This document shows positions 27,158-37,337 of a DNA stretch of 64,000 nt, piece after piece. The DNA is from a virus. Under the pieces are notes generated by a model. It was not told where the DNA came from and ran no database searches. It saw nothing but the letters and a program-made list of their open reading frames with translations. Where the stretch lies: the IMG/VR virus record IMGVR_UViG_3300032289_001838, positions 17,590 to 81,589 of that record. One strand, given 5' to 3'. Numbering within the stretch: position 1 is the stretch's first letter; each line of letters begins with the position of its first letter. The position numbers and the translations under genes were made by a program.

Positions 27158-29818
27158 TTAAGTGTCCCATTTAACCACAATATTAATAGGAATCTCGCCA
27201 GTATTTTTGATTGGTTGAGCTAATTTAGCTATAGCGACCAATTCCGCACCACTATATAATCCAACTGATGTTATATATGGAGCCAAATAAGATCCAGTTG
27301 GATCCAACGAACTACTATAGTTATATCCAAAAAATTCTTGTTTTACAAATTTTTTGATCAACTTCCCTGTTTTCTGGTCCAAGAAAGAAACCATGTCATT
27401 GTAATTATTACGTCTGCAACGCGGATTCAAATAATTCTGATAATTATTTATCGTAAAATCCTGAATAAAATACTTCCAAATAATTGTTCCGTCTTGATAG
27501 TTAGCCGTGCCATCGCCATTGACATCAAAGTTCAACGTACTACATTTAGATTTTAATTCGTTTGTTAATCTATTTGCTTGATAATTTGTATAAGACGAAG
27601 AGTAAAAGTTGAAAATCGACTCGTCGATATCACCGGACACAAAATTATCCCACCATTTTTCTGAGTTATTAACCGTAATTCTGGTATTAATGTATCTTAG
27701 AATTATATCCAAGTTATCAAAATTAAATGTCTCAGTATTAATAACTCCGTAATCAAATGCGGATGATGTGATAGCAGTTGGATTTGTTGAAACATTGAAT
27801 TCGCCTGGCTCTACGCTACAGATATATTGCTTTTCATGCAATGTTATCTGACTGTTATATTTCATATACAAATAGGTATTATTTGTATCGGTTGGATCAA
27901 GTGTTAAGTTGTTTAATATGCTTCCTGTATTATTTATTATCAACTTATTATTGTTATAAAATACATTTCCAACATTAAAATTTGTTTGTAAGTCAGACAT
28001 GTCATAAATGTATGATTTACCGAATATTTTACTAGCTGCATATGAGTATTCTCCTTGTTCGTCAACAAATACTATCAGATTATCACATGCACCTGAAAAT
28101 GCACCTGAAATAGGCACCGATCCATCACAACTCAGACAGTCTTCCATCTGTAAATAAACAAAACTAGAAGTGATATAACAATCGTCACTTTGATATGATG
28201 ATGTACGGAGATACGTTAAATCAGATTTACTGCCTGATTCAGTTATCAACGGAGCGGATAAATAGAAATCGTCGTTCAACGGAATTGGCGATCCAACTAC
28301 TAAATTTGTATCTGAGACTGATACTGAATAACCATAAGCTGTAAATGGTTTTCCTATTTCTTTTCGTTTCGATATAGGATCAGTTGTCATTTGATTAATC
28401 AAAGAAGAACCGAATATTTTTCCGTTTACAATCGACTCTGTTACTTTATAAAGTAACGTTTGTCCACAATATGTTGATTCTCCAAAGTCATATTGATTGA
28501 ACGTTTTATCATAATAATTTATAGAATTAGAAATGAATAACGAACTAAATGGAAAATACGGTTTTGGAGATCCAATCAATATTTTTTTATTATAAACAGA
28601 AACAGAATATCCAAACAAATTATCTTTAAATGTTACGTCGTCTCCATATAATTTATTCAATAATTGAAATCCACTGTTAACGTCATCTGGACACTGTTGG
28701 TTGTTATACACATAAACAGAACCACGTTGTCTCAAAACATTTGATCCTGAGTACTCCCAATAAACCAAATCATTTGGAGCGCCTACGGCTAAAATCGTAT
28801 CGTATAATGAAACGGAATATCCATATCTACTATTAACTTGACTTCCACTTGGAATTAATTCAAAATTCGTATTTTGTATAGTACAATACTGTGAACTTGT
28901 GTTCTGAGATAATACTTGACTTAATTTCCAATTATTTAAAGATCCTGAATTAAAAAATAAATAGACATTAGATTGAGATAGTTGATTGCTTCCAACTACT
29001 AATGTATTTTCATTTTTTTTGTCTAAACAAATTGAATATCCAAATCCATATTGATGTGGATAATTAACGACACTACAACTTAATATTTTTTGAAGAGAAT
29101 ATGTACAATCAGCGTCTGTATATTTATATATGTAAACTGCTCCACGACCGTTATTATAATAAGGAGATCCAACGGCTAAATAATTATTGGTGATAGATAC
29201 TGATCCTCCGAATTTATCTTTAATTGATCCTGTGATAGTACAAATCGGCACATCACTTATGTGATATTGATCAACGGGTACTGAATTCTCCGGCGAATCG
29301 GCAATAATTCCTTTAGTATTATCAAATGTGTAATTAGGATTGATTTTAAATATGTCTACACATGCAAAATTATTTGAATTGCCCAAGTAATAACTAGATG
29401 ACACTCCTGTATCCCCGACTGCTAAAAAGTATGTAGATAAATCAATAGCAGATCCATAATTAGATTGATTTACTTTTAAGTTAGCTGTTTCTACAACTAT
29501 AAAATTACAATTGGATAGAGTGGCATTTTTAGATCCGCTTTCAATTATAAAAGACGCGGTTAATGCTGCACTAGAACTTTGTTCCGTGTAATATGGAACT
29601 AATGCTCCATTTTCTGGAAAAATTGTTTTCTTTAATATTCCGGCTATAGAATAGTTTGTTTTAAAATTATCTTTTTTAATCAAAAAAACTTGTCCTATTT
29701 TACTAAAACCTTCACATGCAGTATATGTGTCCGATGGAGGATTGCCTACCGCAATAAGATCTCCATTGGTAGTTACTACACTGCCGTAATTTTGGTTATA
29801 TATATTTTCCAAATTCAT
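27158..29818 (-). CDS. FG-GAP beta-propeller adhesin-like tail protein with one dockerin-like EF-hand
   Basis: The 886-residue protein contains at least five repeats of the integrin-alpha/FG-GAP type, seen as YGYSVSLYDTILAVGAPND, FGYSVSVYNKKILIGSP and YGYSVSVSDTNLVVGSP. Such repeats fold as a beta-propeller. Near residue 765 there is a calcium-loop motif DVNGDGTANYQDG like a dockerin repeat. The C-terminal 50 residues (YITSVGLYSGAELVAIAKLA) are shared with the 30609-31718 protein and probably form an attachment domain. A receptor-binding or baseplate-peripheral role is inferred. Confidence 0.75.
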   Translation of the reverse strand: MNLENIYNQNYGSVVTTNGDLIAVGNPPSDTYTACEGFSKIGQVFLIKKDNFKTNYSIAGILKKTIFPENGALVPYYTEQSSSAALTASFIIESGSKNATLSNCNFIVVETANLKVNQSNYGSAIDLSTYFLAVGDTGVSSSYYLGNSNNFACVDIFKINPNYTFDNTKGIIADSPENSVPVDQYHISDVPICTITGSIKDKFGGSVSITNNYLAVGSPYYNNGRGAVYIYKYTDADCTYSLQKILSCSVVNYPHQYGFGYSICLDKKNENTLVVGSNQLSQSNVYLFFNSGSLNNWKLSQVLSQNTSSQYCTIQNTNFELIPSGSQVNSRYGYSVSLYDTILAVGAPNDLVYWEYSGSNVLRQRGSVYVYNNQQCPDDVNSGFQLLNKLYGDDVTFKDNLFGYSVSVYNKKILIGSPKPYFPFSSLFISNSINYYDKTFNQYDFGESTYCGQTLLYKVTESIVNGKIFGSSLINQMTTDPISKRKEIGKPFTAYGYSVSVSDTNLVVGSPIPLNDDFYLSAPLITESGSKSDLTYLRTSSYQSDDCYITSSFVYLQMEDCLSCDGSVPISGAFSGACDNLIVFVDEQGEYSYAASKIFGKSYIYDMSDLQTNFNVGNVFYNNNKLIINNTGSILNNLTLDPTDTNNTYLYMKYNSQITLHEKQYICSVEPGEFNVSTNPTAITSSAFDYGVINTETFNFDNLDIILRYINTRITVNNSEKWWDNFVSGDIDESIFNFYSSSYTNYQANRLTNELKSKCSTLNFDVNGDGTANYQDGTIIWKYFIQDFTINNYQNYLNPRCRRNNYNDMVSFLDQKTGKLIKKFVKQEFFGYNYSSSLDPTGSYLAPYITSVGLYSGAELVAIAKLAQPIKNTGEIPINIVVKWDT

Positions 29819-29829
29819 ACTTTATATAC

Positions 29830-30573
29830 TTATGTGGATATTGATCCATAATACAAATATTGTCCTAAACCTGTTATGCCATAATTAACTACACTTTGCG
29901 TATTAGTTGAATAAATTTCAAAATCACTGATAAAATATGATCCGGACAAATATAAATTATTATTACCATCGTCTAAAATATCAGCGACTATATCGCCGGT
30001 CTGATTGGTAATTAACACACTTAATGGTCTAATTCTATCTCCACTCTGAGTAACATTTAATGTATAACTTATAAACTTATCATCCAAATTCAATTTGGCG
30101 TTAGACGTATCATAACTATCGAATCCAAAAATATTATAAGAATTGTTGTAATTATTATAATACATTTTTTTAATAGTATTATAAACTTGACCCTGATATG
30201 TTCCGTCTAAATTGGTTGGATTTGTCTGGGTATTATAGTAAATGCTATCTACTGGATAAAATACGGATCCAGTTGGCAATTTTAAGCCAAGTTGGAATTG
30301 TGGATTGTTTTCGTTATTTATTGGTGAACATGCTAAAAATCCATCATCATTTTCTATTGAGTCATCGCAAGATCCATCATTAACTGTTGCAAATGAACCA
30401 GTAGATAAAGAATTAAAATTATAATCACATTCCGATATAGGAATAATCAATGGAAAATTATAAGTTTCATCACTTGCCAATATCAAGTCAGAGAAAATAT
30501 TATTAGCAATCTTCTCTTTTGCTACTGAAAATGTAGTGATTTGTATGTCTTGATTTTTAAGAAATTTAATCAT
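29830..30573 (-). CDS. Tail/fibre-region structural protein, unknown family
   Basis: The 247-residue protein starts MIKFLKNQDIQITTFSVAKE and is rich in Asn, Tyr, Ser and Thr, as are its neighbours, suggesting beta structure on the virion surface. The start has an AT-rich octamer (CTATTTATA in sense) 5 nt before the ATG. It lies 11 nt upstream of the FG-GAP protein gene and is probably its partner or connector. No family is recognised. Confidence 0.6.
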   Translation of the reverse strand: MIKFLKNQDIQITTFSVAKEKIANNIFSDLILASDETYNFPLIIPISECDYNFNSLSTGSFATVNDGSCDDSIENDDGFLACSPINNENNPQFQLGLKLPTGSVFYPVDSIYYNTQTNPTNLDGTYQGQVYNTIKKMYYNNYNNSYNIFGFDSYDTSNAKLNLDDKFISYTLNVTQSGDRIRPLSVLITNQTGDIVADILDDGNNNLYLSGSYFISDFEIYSTNTQSVVNYGITGLGQYLYYGSIST

Positions 30574-30608
30574 CCCAATATAAATAGGAAGATTTAAACA
30601 TATTTAGA

Positions 30609-31718
30609 TTAAAAATCAATACGACACTTAATTAGCAATTCATTATCAAATGATTTTTGCGTTGGTCTACTTAATTTACCCACGGCTAATAATTCGTTAT
30701 TAGAATCATATAACCCAATTGTAGTAATATAAGTACGTGGATTGCTAATCAGTTCTGGATATATAATAGTACCTTTTGTTTGTCCATCAGTACCATCCGA
30801 AACAAACGTTGGGTTATTACTATAATTAAATTCTTTGTTTTTAACTCTTACAAAGTAATTCGTAGATGGAACAAATTCCGATTTGCGAACTGCCATATTT
30901 TTATTTGATCTTCTGAGACTTAAATAGAATTTACGCAACCAATCTCTCCAATAACTTTTCCAGTTAACTGAGTATTGATTAGTTGTTCTGGAATTGGTAA
31001 TTTCTGGTGGATTTCCAGTAATACCAACTTTTGCGTCCAACTTTAGTGCATTCAATATAACAACACCATTTGTTGGATAGAATAATCCGATACCTTCATA
31101 AACAGCGGATACAGTTCCTCCTTTAGTAAATGGCGTTGGTACGCCATTGATAATGGATCCTGAAATCAAATTATATACATTTTGTTGTGTATTTACAACT
31201 TGGGAATCGTCGATATATGAGAATTGACCTAAAGCGCCAGTAAAATTTAATTGAATTTGGCCTGGATCAATTTGATCTTGGAATTTATCAGCTACATAAT
31301 TTAGTACGAAGATTGCGGAACTATCGGTTGGAGAATCCACACTACCTGAGGCAAAACTAAAGAATGTATCTCCTGGTTGCAGAAGTGTATTTTTGTACTG
31401 AGAGTAAATAACTTTAGTTTCATTTGTATATACTTTTGCTACTGATTGTCCTGTCCAATCAAAATAACTACTACCCGAATTATAATAATCTCCATAAGCA
31501 ATGGCAAAATATTGATCTCCGCCGCTATAAATGTCAATATAATACTGAGCATTTCTTACGTCGAATGGGCCGGATCCAGTCATGACGTTTGCTTGAGCGG
31601 ATGATGATACGAAAGATGATTGAGCTACTGTTAAACTACCAGTACCAAACATACCCGATGACACTTGGTTAATTCTTCCTGATACTATATCGTCTGGAGT
31701 AAATGGTGTGAATATCAT
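30609..31718 (-). CDS. Structural protein sharing a C-terminal domain with the FG-GAP protein
   Basis: The 369-residue protein starts MIFTPFTPDDIVSGRINQVS. Its C-terminus (ISNPRTYITTIGLYDSNNEL followed by LAVGKLSRP) matches the end of the 27158-29818 product (YITSVGLYSGAELVAIAKLA), and an upstream WKSYWRDWLRKFYLSLR segment resembles KWWDNFVSG in that protein. The shared domain looks like a module for docking to the baseplate. Two neighbouring genes with the same domain suggest a duplication. Confidence 0.65.
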   Translation of the reverse strand: MIFTPFTPDDIVSGRINQVSSGMFGTGSLTVAQSSFVSSSAQANVMTGSGPFDVRNAQYYIDIYSGGDQYFAIAYGDYYNSGSSYFDWTGQSVAKVYTNETKVIYSQYKNTLLQPGDTFFSFASGSVDSPTDSSAIFVLNYVADKFQDQIDPGQIQLNFTGALGQFSYIDDSQVVNTQQNVYNLISGSIINGVPTPFTKGGTVSAVYEGIGLFYPTNGVVILNALKLDAKVGITGNPPEITNSRTTNQYSVNWKSYWRDWLRKFYLSLRRSNKNMAVRKSEFVPSTNYFVRVKNKEFNYSNNPTFVSDGTDGQTKGTIIYPELISNPRTYITTIGLYDSNNELLAVGKLSRPTQKSFDNELLIKCRIDF

Positions 31719-31724
31719 ATATTA

Positions 31725-32366
31725 TTAAGTTGTGGTAGGAACACTGACAGTTACATTGATTGAAGAATTTCCTCCGCTTTCATTTCCAATAATGGTAATG
31801 TTAGTTGTGGTTGTCTTAGACAAAGAACTATTTGGAATAAATCTAAACTTATTACCTATAACAACCTGTGAAGCTTGTGACGCTAAATCTCCGGTAAATG
31901 TTGGAATAGTTGCTGAGGTAGAGTTTAAACTATTTGTTTCAGTGACTACTAAAGTACCTACGTTTTTATTGGATAGAATTGCTGTATAACCAAGTGTTAC
32001 GTTATAAACTGGAGTTGTACTTGGAATAATATCAATTGCGGCTGAATAAGTACGTGGTACAGAAATTAATGGAGGAGCAATGTTGATGGTTGGCACAGAT
32101 GTTACTCCATCATTCAATGTAACCAATTTATACTTCATGATTTGAGATTCATCTGTGATTGGTTCCATTACGGGAGTATTGCGAATAGCTATATCGTAAT
32201 ATGCACTGCCCATTGGATGATTTGGGTTAAACTGTGTATAGTCGATTTCGTCGTCAGCTAAAGCGAATGCTGTAATGTTCAATCCACCTGTTTTTGCCAA
32301 TACTTCACGACCTTTTTTCGTCAATATCGCGTTAACAGTGAGAACGTTGTTATTAAGATATGCCAT
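31725..32366 (-). CDS. Tail/baseplate-region structural protein
   Basis: The 213-residue protein has an N-terminal domain that I have seen at the start of other phage tail proteins (NNVLTVNAILTKKGREVLAK, then FALADDEIDYTQFN). A Thr/Ser/Val-rich, probably Ig-like beta domain follows (from about 110). It sits in the tail fibre cluster. The exact role is unknown. Confidence 0.6.
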   Translation of the reverse strand: MAYLNNNVLTVNAILTKKGREVLAKTGGLNITAFALADDEIDYTQFNPNHPMGSAYYDIAIRNTPVMEPITDESQIMKYKLVTLNDGVTSVPTINIAPPLISVPRTYSAAIDIIPSTTPVYNVTLGYTAILSNKNVGTLVVTETNSLNSTSATIPTFTGDLASQASQVVIGNKFRFIPNSSLSKTTTTNITIIGNESGGNSSINVTVSVPTTT

Positions 32367-32412
32367 ATATAAATAATTATCAAGTGTTTTCGGTTTTTAA
32401 TCAAAAATTATA

Positions 32413-35400
32413 TTATAAATTCATAATATACATATTCATACTAGCACTGGTACATGTAGAACATGTTAGTGGTTGTTGTATAAACAAGCTATTTGGAGAT
32501 CCAATTGATCCGGTTAAAATACCATACTTAGGGAAATTATCACTTTCAATATCAACTGCCAAATATCCTGGTATTGATATAATAGGAGATGATCCATTTG
32601 GTAAACCTTTTCGATTTACGGTTGTGGTATAGTCATTTTGACCTTTTGTATAAGTGTAGTATGATAATTTGCCACTAGATAATGTTTTTATCCCATTGCT
32701 TATAGTATAATATGATCCGGAAACCGCTTGTCTTTTTAATCTACTTCCAATACGTACAAATTTACTCAAGTGTCGTTGAGAATATCCACTATTCATTTCT
32801 CCGTAATAGATGTCCTTCAGAGAATTGCTACCCGTAATTTGATTATTTAAATCTCCTGAGCCAGAGCCAATAATCTGTACAGATTTATAACTTGATGTAA
32901 ATGTTACAACAGATCCCGTATTATTGTGAGATTGATAATAATCATTCTCAGAATAATTTATTGTATTTCGTACATTATATCCATTTGTATTTACAAATAT
33001 ATATTTTCCATATTTAGCAAATATAAAATCTCTATCATCCACTTTATCTTTGATCTCAAATCTCGAAAAGTTATATGTATCACGATCTGTTTGAATTCCG
33101 TTAACAGAAGAAATGTTTATTACTGTGTTGCTTGATGAGTTAACCGTATCTATTAATGAACATGAAAAGAATGGTTTAATTAAATAAGTCATCAAACTGG
33201 ATGTACTATTTGGATTTAATGCAGTGAAGTCTGCATCTTTATAATTGAATTTAACACGTTCAAGTATAGAAGGTTCCAATAAAAGTCCAGTTTTTAAAGT
33301 ACTGCGAGAAGGTGTTAAATTTTTAACAAAATCAAATATTGAAAAATCAATATAAAACTTATAAGTACTATAATATTCTTGAGGATATATATACTTTTTA
33401 TTTGCAGCAGCAAATTCAGCTTGTCTCAATTTCAACTCAGGATAGTTTCTTGAAGTAAGATATTTAGGATCTCCTATAATATCAGATATACCTTCTTTTC
33501 CTAAAAAGTCTTCGATATTTTCATTTAAATATCGATATGGCGAAATATAATATCCTACTAAATTAGAATCACTTCCAATTATGTCTTTTGTATATGTAGA
33601 GTATTCATATGGTACCAAATTAGAACTTACATCTTGAGTGATTTTATTAATATTAGCATTATCTTTATAATTTGGCCCAAATCTGTTTGAATTTATAGCT
33701 TGTTTGATGTTAAATTTCTCAAATTGATATGGGAAAATATCGGCTGATATTGAATCGCAATATGGCGATCCTCGTTGTACGGTATTTTGATTAAAATTAT
33801 AAGCGTAAAATTTACTATTATATCTATTATTTTGATTTAATATAACCGATGGAAATCCCCACAAGTTTACAGGAGTATCAAAACTCCATAGATAATACAT
33901 GTTTTCATAAACCAAAGATTTTTCTGGTATAGAAATCGAATTTAAGTTATAAGAATGTTCTTGAAAATCAGAATCACTTAATGCATATTTCTGGACTTTT
34001 ATTTTATCGATATTTCCATAAAATTGAATTGAAGATGAAAAGTTTCCTACATAATAACTTCCAGATGAAAAATATTGAGTTTGATCGTACAATATCGTCT
34101 TATCTTTTCTATCCGTGAAGTTAAGTTGACTTCCGTAATATTGATTGACAGTCAATGTGTATGTGTGTGGAACATACTTTTCGGCCGCCGATGAACTTAA
34201 TGATTGAGTTTGATTATATGTTTGAGAAACAATAGGCAATGCATCAAAAATAATATTATCATTTGGTTGCTTTCTCAACATAAACGTATAGAAATCTCCA
34301 TTAAAATAAGGCATTTCTATGCTTTCAATACTAGACGTAATTTGTGTGGAACCAATAGGACAAAGTTCAAAAATTAATTTTGCAGATTCTTTTTGTTTGG
34401 TCTTGTACAAATAAATTTGCCAATCTAAGTTTTTGTTTCTTGTCTTCTTTATTAATGGAATTTTATCTTTGTAATTGTATTTATCCCATTCATTAGATCT
34501 GAATGACATTTCTACAGTTGATACTCCGGTAAATCTTTCTACTACAGATCTTGTCAACTGCGTTGGTGGATATGTACTTCCACTTGTATATTGTTGTCCC
34601 ACAAAATACTTATATTCACTACTTGTAAAATTAAAATTTATATATTGATTGTTGCTATACTTGGTAGCGTAAATTATATCATCAAAGTCATAATAAACAT
34701 TTTTGTTTATCAATATGTTTGGACTACTATATTCCACGACGTTAATCAAATCCGAAGATACACCGAAAATTGATCGAATCAAATTAAATGAGGTAGATGT
34801 GCCTTTAGTTTTATATATGTAACTTAAATTATTAGTTATTCGGTTAAATATAGATTTAGCATAATCAAAATATGAGGAAGATAAACTTCCAGACATCTGT
34901 GTATTATTAAACAATAATTGATTTACATCACTCCTGTTAAACTTAAAATTAGTAACATCCCAGTTGAAATTGTTTAATAATTCTTCTATATAATTTTTTG
35001 GATAACTATTGTTATCATTCCAATTAATTGGATAAGCTTTCGGAAACTTCTTAACAAAAACTAAAATGTTATCAAAGAAATGACCAACCATTGCTGTAAA
35101 CTTTATATAATCAGCATTAGCTTCTTCTGTTTTAATATAATCCGGCAATTGATAGAATAAAGAATTGTAATTACTTTTATCGAAGCTTATACCATCTTCT
35201 ATTTTCTGATCTATACTAGATGGAGAATAAAACAGATAAGATTCATATTCATCTAAACTATCTAATAAAGAAATTTGTTCGTTTGTTATTCTGTTAAAGT
35301 CATTGGAATATGACGCTGATATCGAAGTATTAGACGTTGTAGATGCTTGATTCTTAATTTGACTCTTTGAAGTTTCATAGGAATCATATTTAGAGATTTT

Positions 35401-36861
35401 GCTTTTAGCTATCTTAGTTCTTAATTCAGCAGAAGAAAAATTAATAAAATTACTAAAATCATTATAATCGATCAATAAATCATTTATTTTTTGTTGAGTT
35501 CTAGCTTTAGCGGCGAATAATGTATTGTTATCCGTTGCATTAAACTTGTCGTTCGTTGGATTAACAGATGGTACGGCTACTGTAAAATTGACACTGTTTA
35601 AATAAACCTTACGTGAAACTGGTGCGGTATATAAATTAACTTTAAAATACAACGGCGCCAATGAAATGTTGGAGATCCAACAGGTATCTCTTATAGAATA
35701 CTCAGATGGAAGTGGACTATCCAACTTAATCTGAACATTTATACGATTGTCTACTACATTTAAATAACTTGTGTGAGTTAATATTTTTACTAAATTCCCA
35801 TTATCAAAATTTAATGCGTTCTTATAAAATGCATAAAACTTCAGACTATAATCATTTAATAATTCTGTAATTTTTGGTTGTAACCAATATCTATATGCAA
35901 TTTCGACAAATACATTTATTGTTTCAGCAAGATCTACATCAGTCAAAGTTGTTCTTTGTAATATTGCGTCTTGACTTACTTTTGCCGTGATCAATGAAAT
36001 AGCTGTCAAGATTTCATCTTCGGAAAATTCAGTTTCGTTGTAAGTGTAAACAAAGTTTTTTATTTGTTCTGCAATTCCTGCAAATTTTATATTTTCACTG
36101 ATTACCGTATTGGGATCATTAGATAAATTAACAACTTTATTGTATCCAACATAGACAGAGTTAATAAATTCTTGCAACTGAGCCGAAGACTTAAATCCGA
36201 GAAGTTGTGCGTATTTCAAATAATTGAAATTAGAAAAATTGGCATTAAAAGATTCATCTATAGGATTTCTATCTACGATGGGAATAATATCATCGATTAC
36301 TTGTAAAAAAACAAATTTTTTATCCGCAAATGCTGAGATTTTTACTGAATCTATTCTGTTAGCTTCACTGATATTTGGATCAAATGCATAAGATAATCTT
36401 AACTCAGTTCGACTAGGAGAGATTTCTTTTATGAATAATCTATTAGACGTATTACCAGCAATATTTCTAATTGGGTTATATAGAACATAATACAAACCGG
36501 GACTCAATTCGTCGAACTTAAGATCGAATTGACTGTGTAATAACAATTCATTGCCATATAAAGCATAATTTGTAAATGGATTGGCAACTCTATATGTTCG
36601 TGGTACATCATTTACATCTTTATATGATGATTGTACAATACTGTATGTTGTTTTTGGTATTACTCTGTTAAAAAGAATTGGTTCTTGATTACTATTATAA
36701 ACACTTAATTCTAATATATCATCATTTGTATCTCCGAAAAAGTTTTCAGAGTTTAAAACTTGTTGTTCGTATAAAGATTGTAAATCTTGTTGAAAATACG
36801 AAGCACTTGCTATACCATTAGCAAGATCAAGTTCATTAATTGTTAAATAATCGTAAGGCAT
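32413..36861 (-). CDS. Very large tail/baseplate protein with a possible LamG-like domain
   Basis: The 1482-residue protein begins MPYDYLTINELDLANGIASA. The first 500 residues are mixed helical and beta, the rest is Asn/Tyr/Ser-rich. Around residues 900-1010 a segment reads like a concanavalin/LamG lectin fold (SGSYYVGNFSSSIQFYGNID, followed by KIKVQKYALSDSDF). Such proteins are often baseplate-associated long fibre or whisker components. It starts 1 nt after the stop of the upstream gene, in the baseplate operon. No T4 counterpart is recognised. Confidence 0.68.
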   Translation of the reverse strand: MPYDYLTINELDLANGIASASYFQQDLQSLYEQQVLNSENFFGDTNDDILELSVYNSNQEPILFNRVIPKTTYSIVQSSYKDVNDVPRTYRVANPFTNYALYGNELLLHSQFDLKFDELSPGLYYVLYNPIRNIAGNTSNRLFIKEISPSRTELRLSYAFDPNISEANRIDSVKISAFADKKFVFLQVIDDIIPIVDRNPIDESFNANFSNFNYLKYAQLLGFKSSAQLQEFINSVYVGYNKVVNLSNDPNTVISENIKFAGIAEQIKNFVYTYNETEFSEDEILTAISLITAKVSQDAILQRTTLTDVDLAETINVFVEIAYRYWLQPKITELLNDYSLKFYAFYKNALNFDNGNLVKILTHTSYLNVVDNRINVQIKLDSPLPSEYSIRDTCWISNISLAPLYFKVNLYTAPVSRKVYLNSVNFTVAVPSVNPTNDKFNATDNNTLFAAKARTQQKINDLLIDYNDFSNFINFSSAELRTKIAKSKISKYDSYETSKSQIKNQASTTSNTSISASYSNDFNRITNEQISLLDSLDEYESYLFYSPSSIDQKIEDGISFDKSNYNSLFYQLPDYIKTEEANADYIKFTAMVGHFFDNILVFVKKFPKAYPINWNDNNSYPKNYIEELLNNFNWDVTNFKFNRSDVNQLLFNNTQMSGSLSSSYFDYAKSIFNRITNNLSYIYKTKGTSTSFNLIRSIFGVSSDLINVVEYSSPNILINKNVYYDFDDIIYATKYSNNQYINFNFTSSEYKYFVGQQYTSGSTYPPTQLTRSVVERFTGVSTVEMSFRSNEWDKYNYKDKIPLIKKTRNKNLDWQIYLYKTKQKESAKLIFELCPIGSTQITSSIESIEMPYFNGDFYTFMLRKQPNDNIIFDALPIVSQTYNQTQSLSSSAAEKYVPHTYTLTVNQYYGSQLNFTDRKDKTILYDQTQYFSSGSYYVGNFSSSIQFYGNIDKIKVQKYALSDSDFQEHSYNLNSISIPEKSLVYENMYYLWSFDTPVNLWGFPSVILNQNNRYNSKFYAYNFNQNTVQRGSPYCDSISADIFPYQFEKFNIKQAINSNRFGPNYKDNANINKITQDVSSNLVPYEYSTYTKDIIGSDSNLVGYYISPYRYLNENIEDFLGKEGISDIIGDPKYLTSRNYPELKLRQAEFAAANKKYIYPQEYYSTYKFYIDFSIFDFVKNLTPSRSTLKTGLLLEPSILERVKFNYKDADFTALNPNSTSSLMTYLIKPFFSCSLIDTVNSSSNTVINISSVNGIQTDRDTYNFSRFEIKDKVDDRDFIFAKYGKYIFVNTNGYNVRNTINYSENDYYQSHNNTGSVVTFTSSYKSVQIIGSGSGDLNNQITGSNSLKDIYYGEMNSGYSQRHLSKFVRIGSRLKRQAVSGSYYTISNGIKTLSSGKLSYYTYTKGQNDYTTTVNRKGLPNGSSPIISIPGYLAVDIESDNFPKYGILTGSIGSPNSLFIQQPLTCSTCTSASMNMYIMNL

Positions 36862-36862
36862 A

Positions 36863-37336
36863 TTATACTAGTGGTAAAAACGGAAAATCATCAGCAAAGT
36901 CTGAAGGAACATTTCCTTGACCCAATTGAATTCGAAGATTTATTATTGTTTTCTTTTGTTCTGCGATCACTTGTTTATCATCATTGTTCTCATACTTTTC
37001 AACCAGTTCATTAACCGTCTGATTAAGAATTCTATTTTCCTCAAGTAGAGTGTTATATTGATCCAAAACTTCAGCGACATTACGTTTCTCTTCTTGTTGA
37101 ACAGTTTGAAGTTCGGTAAAGTCAACTGTATTCGCATCAATGATTTTATTCTCGTTGTACACAAATGTTTTCAATGGAACTTTAACATAATTAACGTTTC
37201 CATTGACGGACTGAGCTACAGAAAATACCAATTGGAAATTTCCAAAAGAATCTAAATTATTTACGAAGTCTCCAAAATTTTTAAAGTTAGAAACTTCATC
37301 TGTAGCCACATCATAGTTTAATTGTATATCCGCCAT
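36863..37336 (-). CDS. Small baseplate-operon protein with a coiled coil
   Basis: The 157-residue protein has a beta-looking first half (YDVATDEVSNFKNFGDFVNN) and a clear coiled coil from about residue 78 to 135 (VAEVLDQYNTLLEENRILNQ, TVNELVEKYE). It lies between the 630-residue repeat protein and the 1482-residue tail protein, 1 nt from each. The coiled coil may drive trimerisation or act as a chaperone for the adjacent fibres; this is inference. Confidence 0.6.
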   Translation of the reverse strand: MADIQLNYDVATDEVSNFKNFGDFVNNLDSFGNFQLVFSVAQSVNGNVNYVKVPLKTFVYNENKIIDANTVDFTELQTVQQEEKRNVAEVLDQYNTLLEENRILNQTVNELVEKYENNDDKQVIAEQKKTIINLRIQLGQGNVPSDFADDFPFLPLV

Positions 37337-37337
37337 A

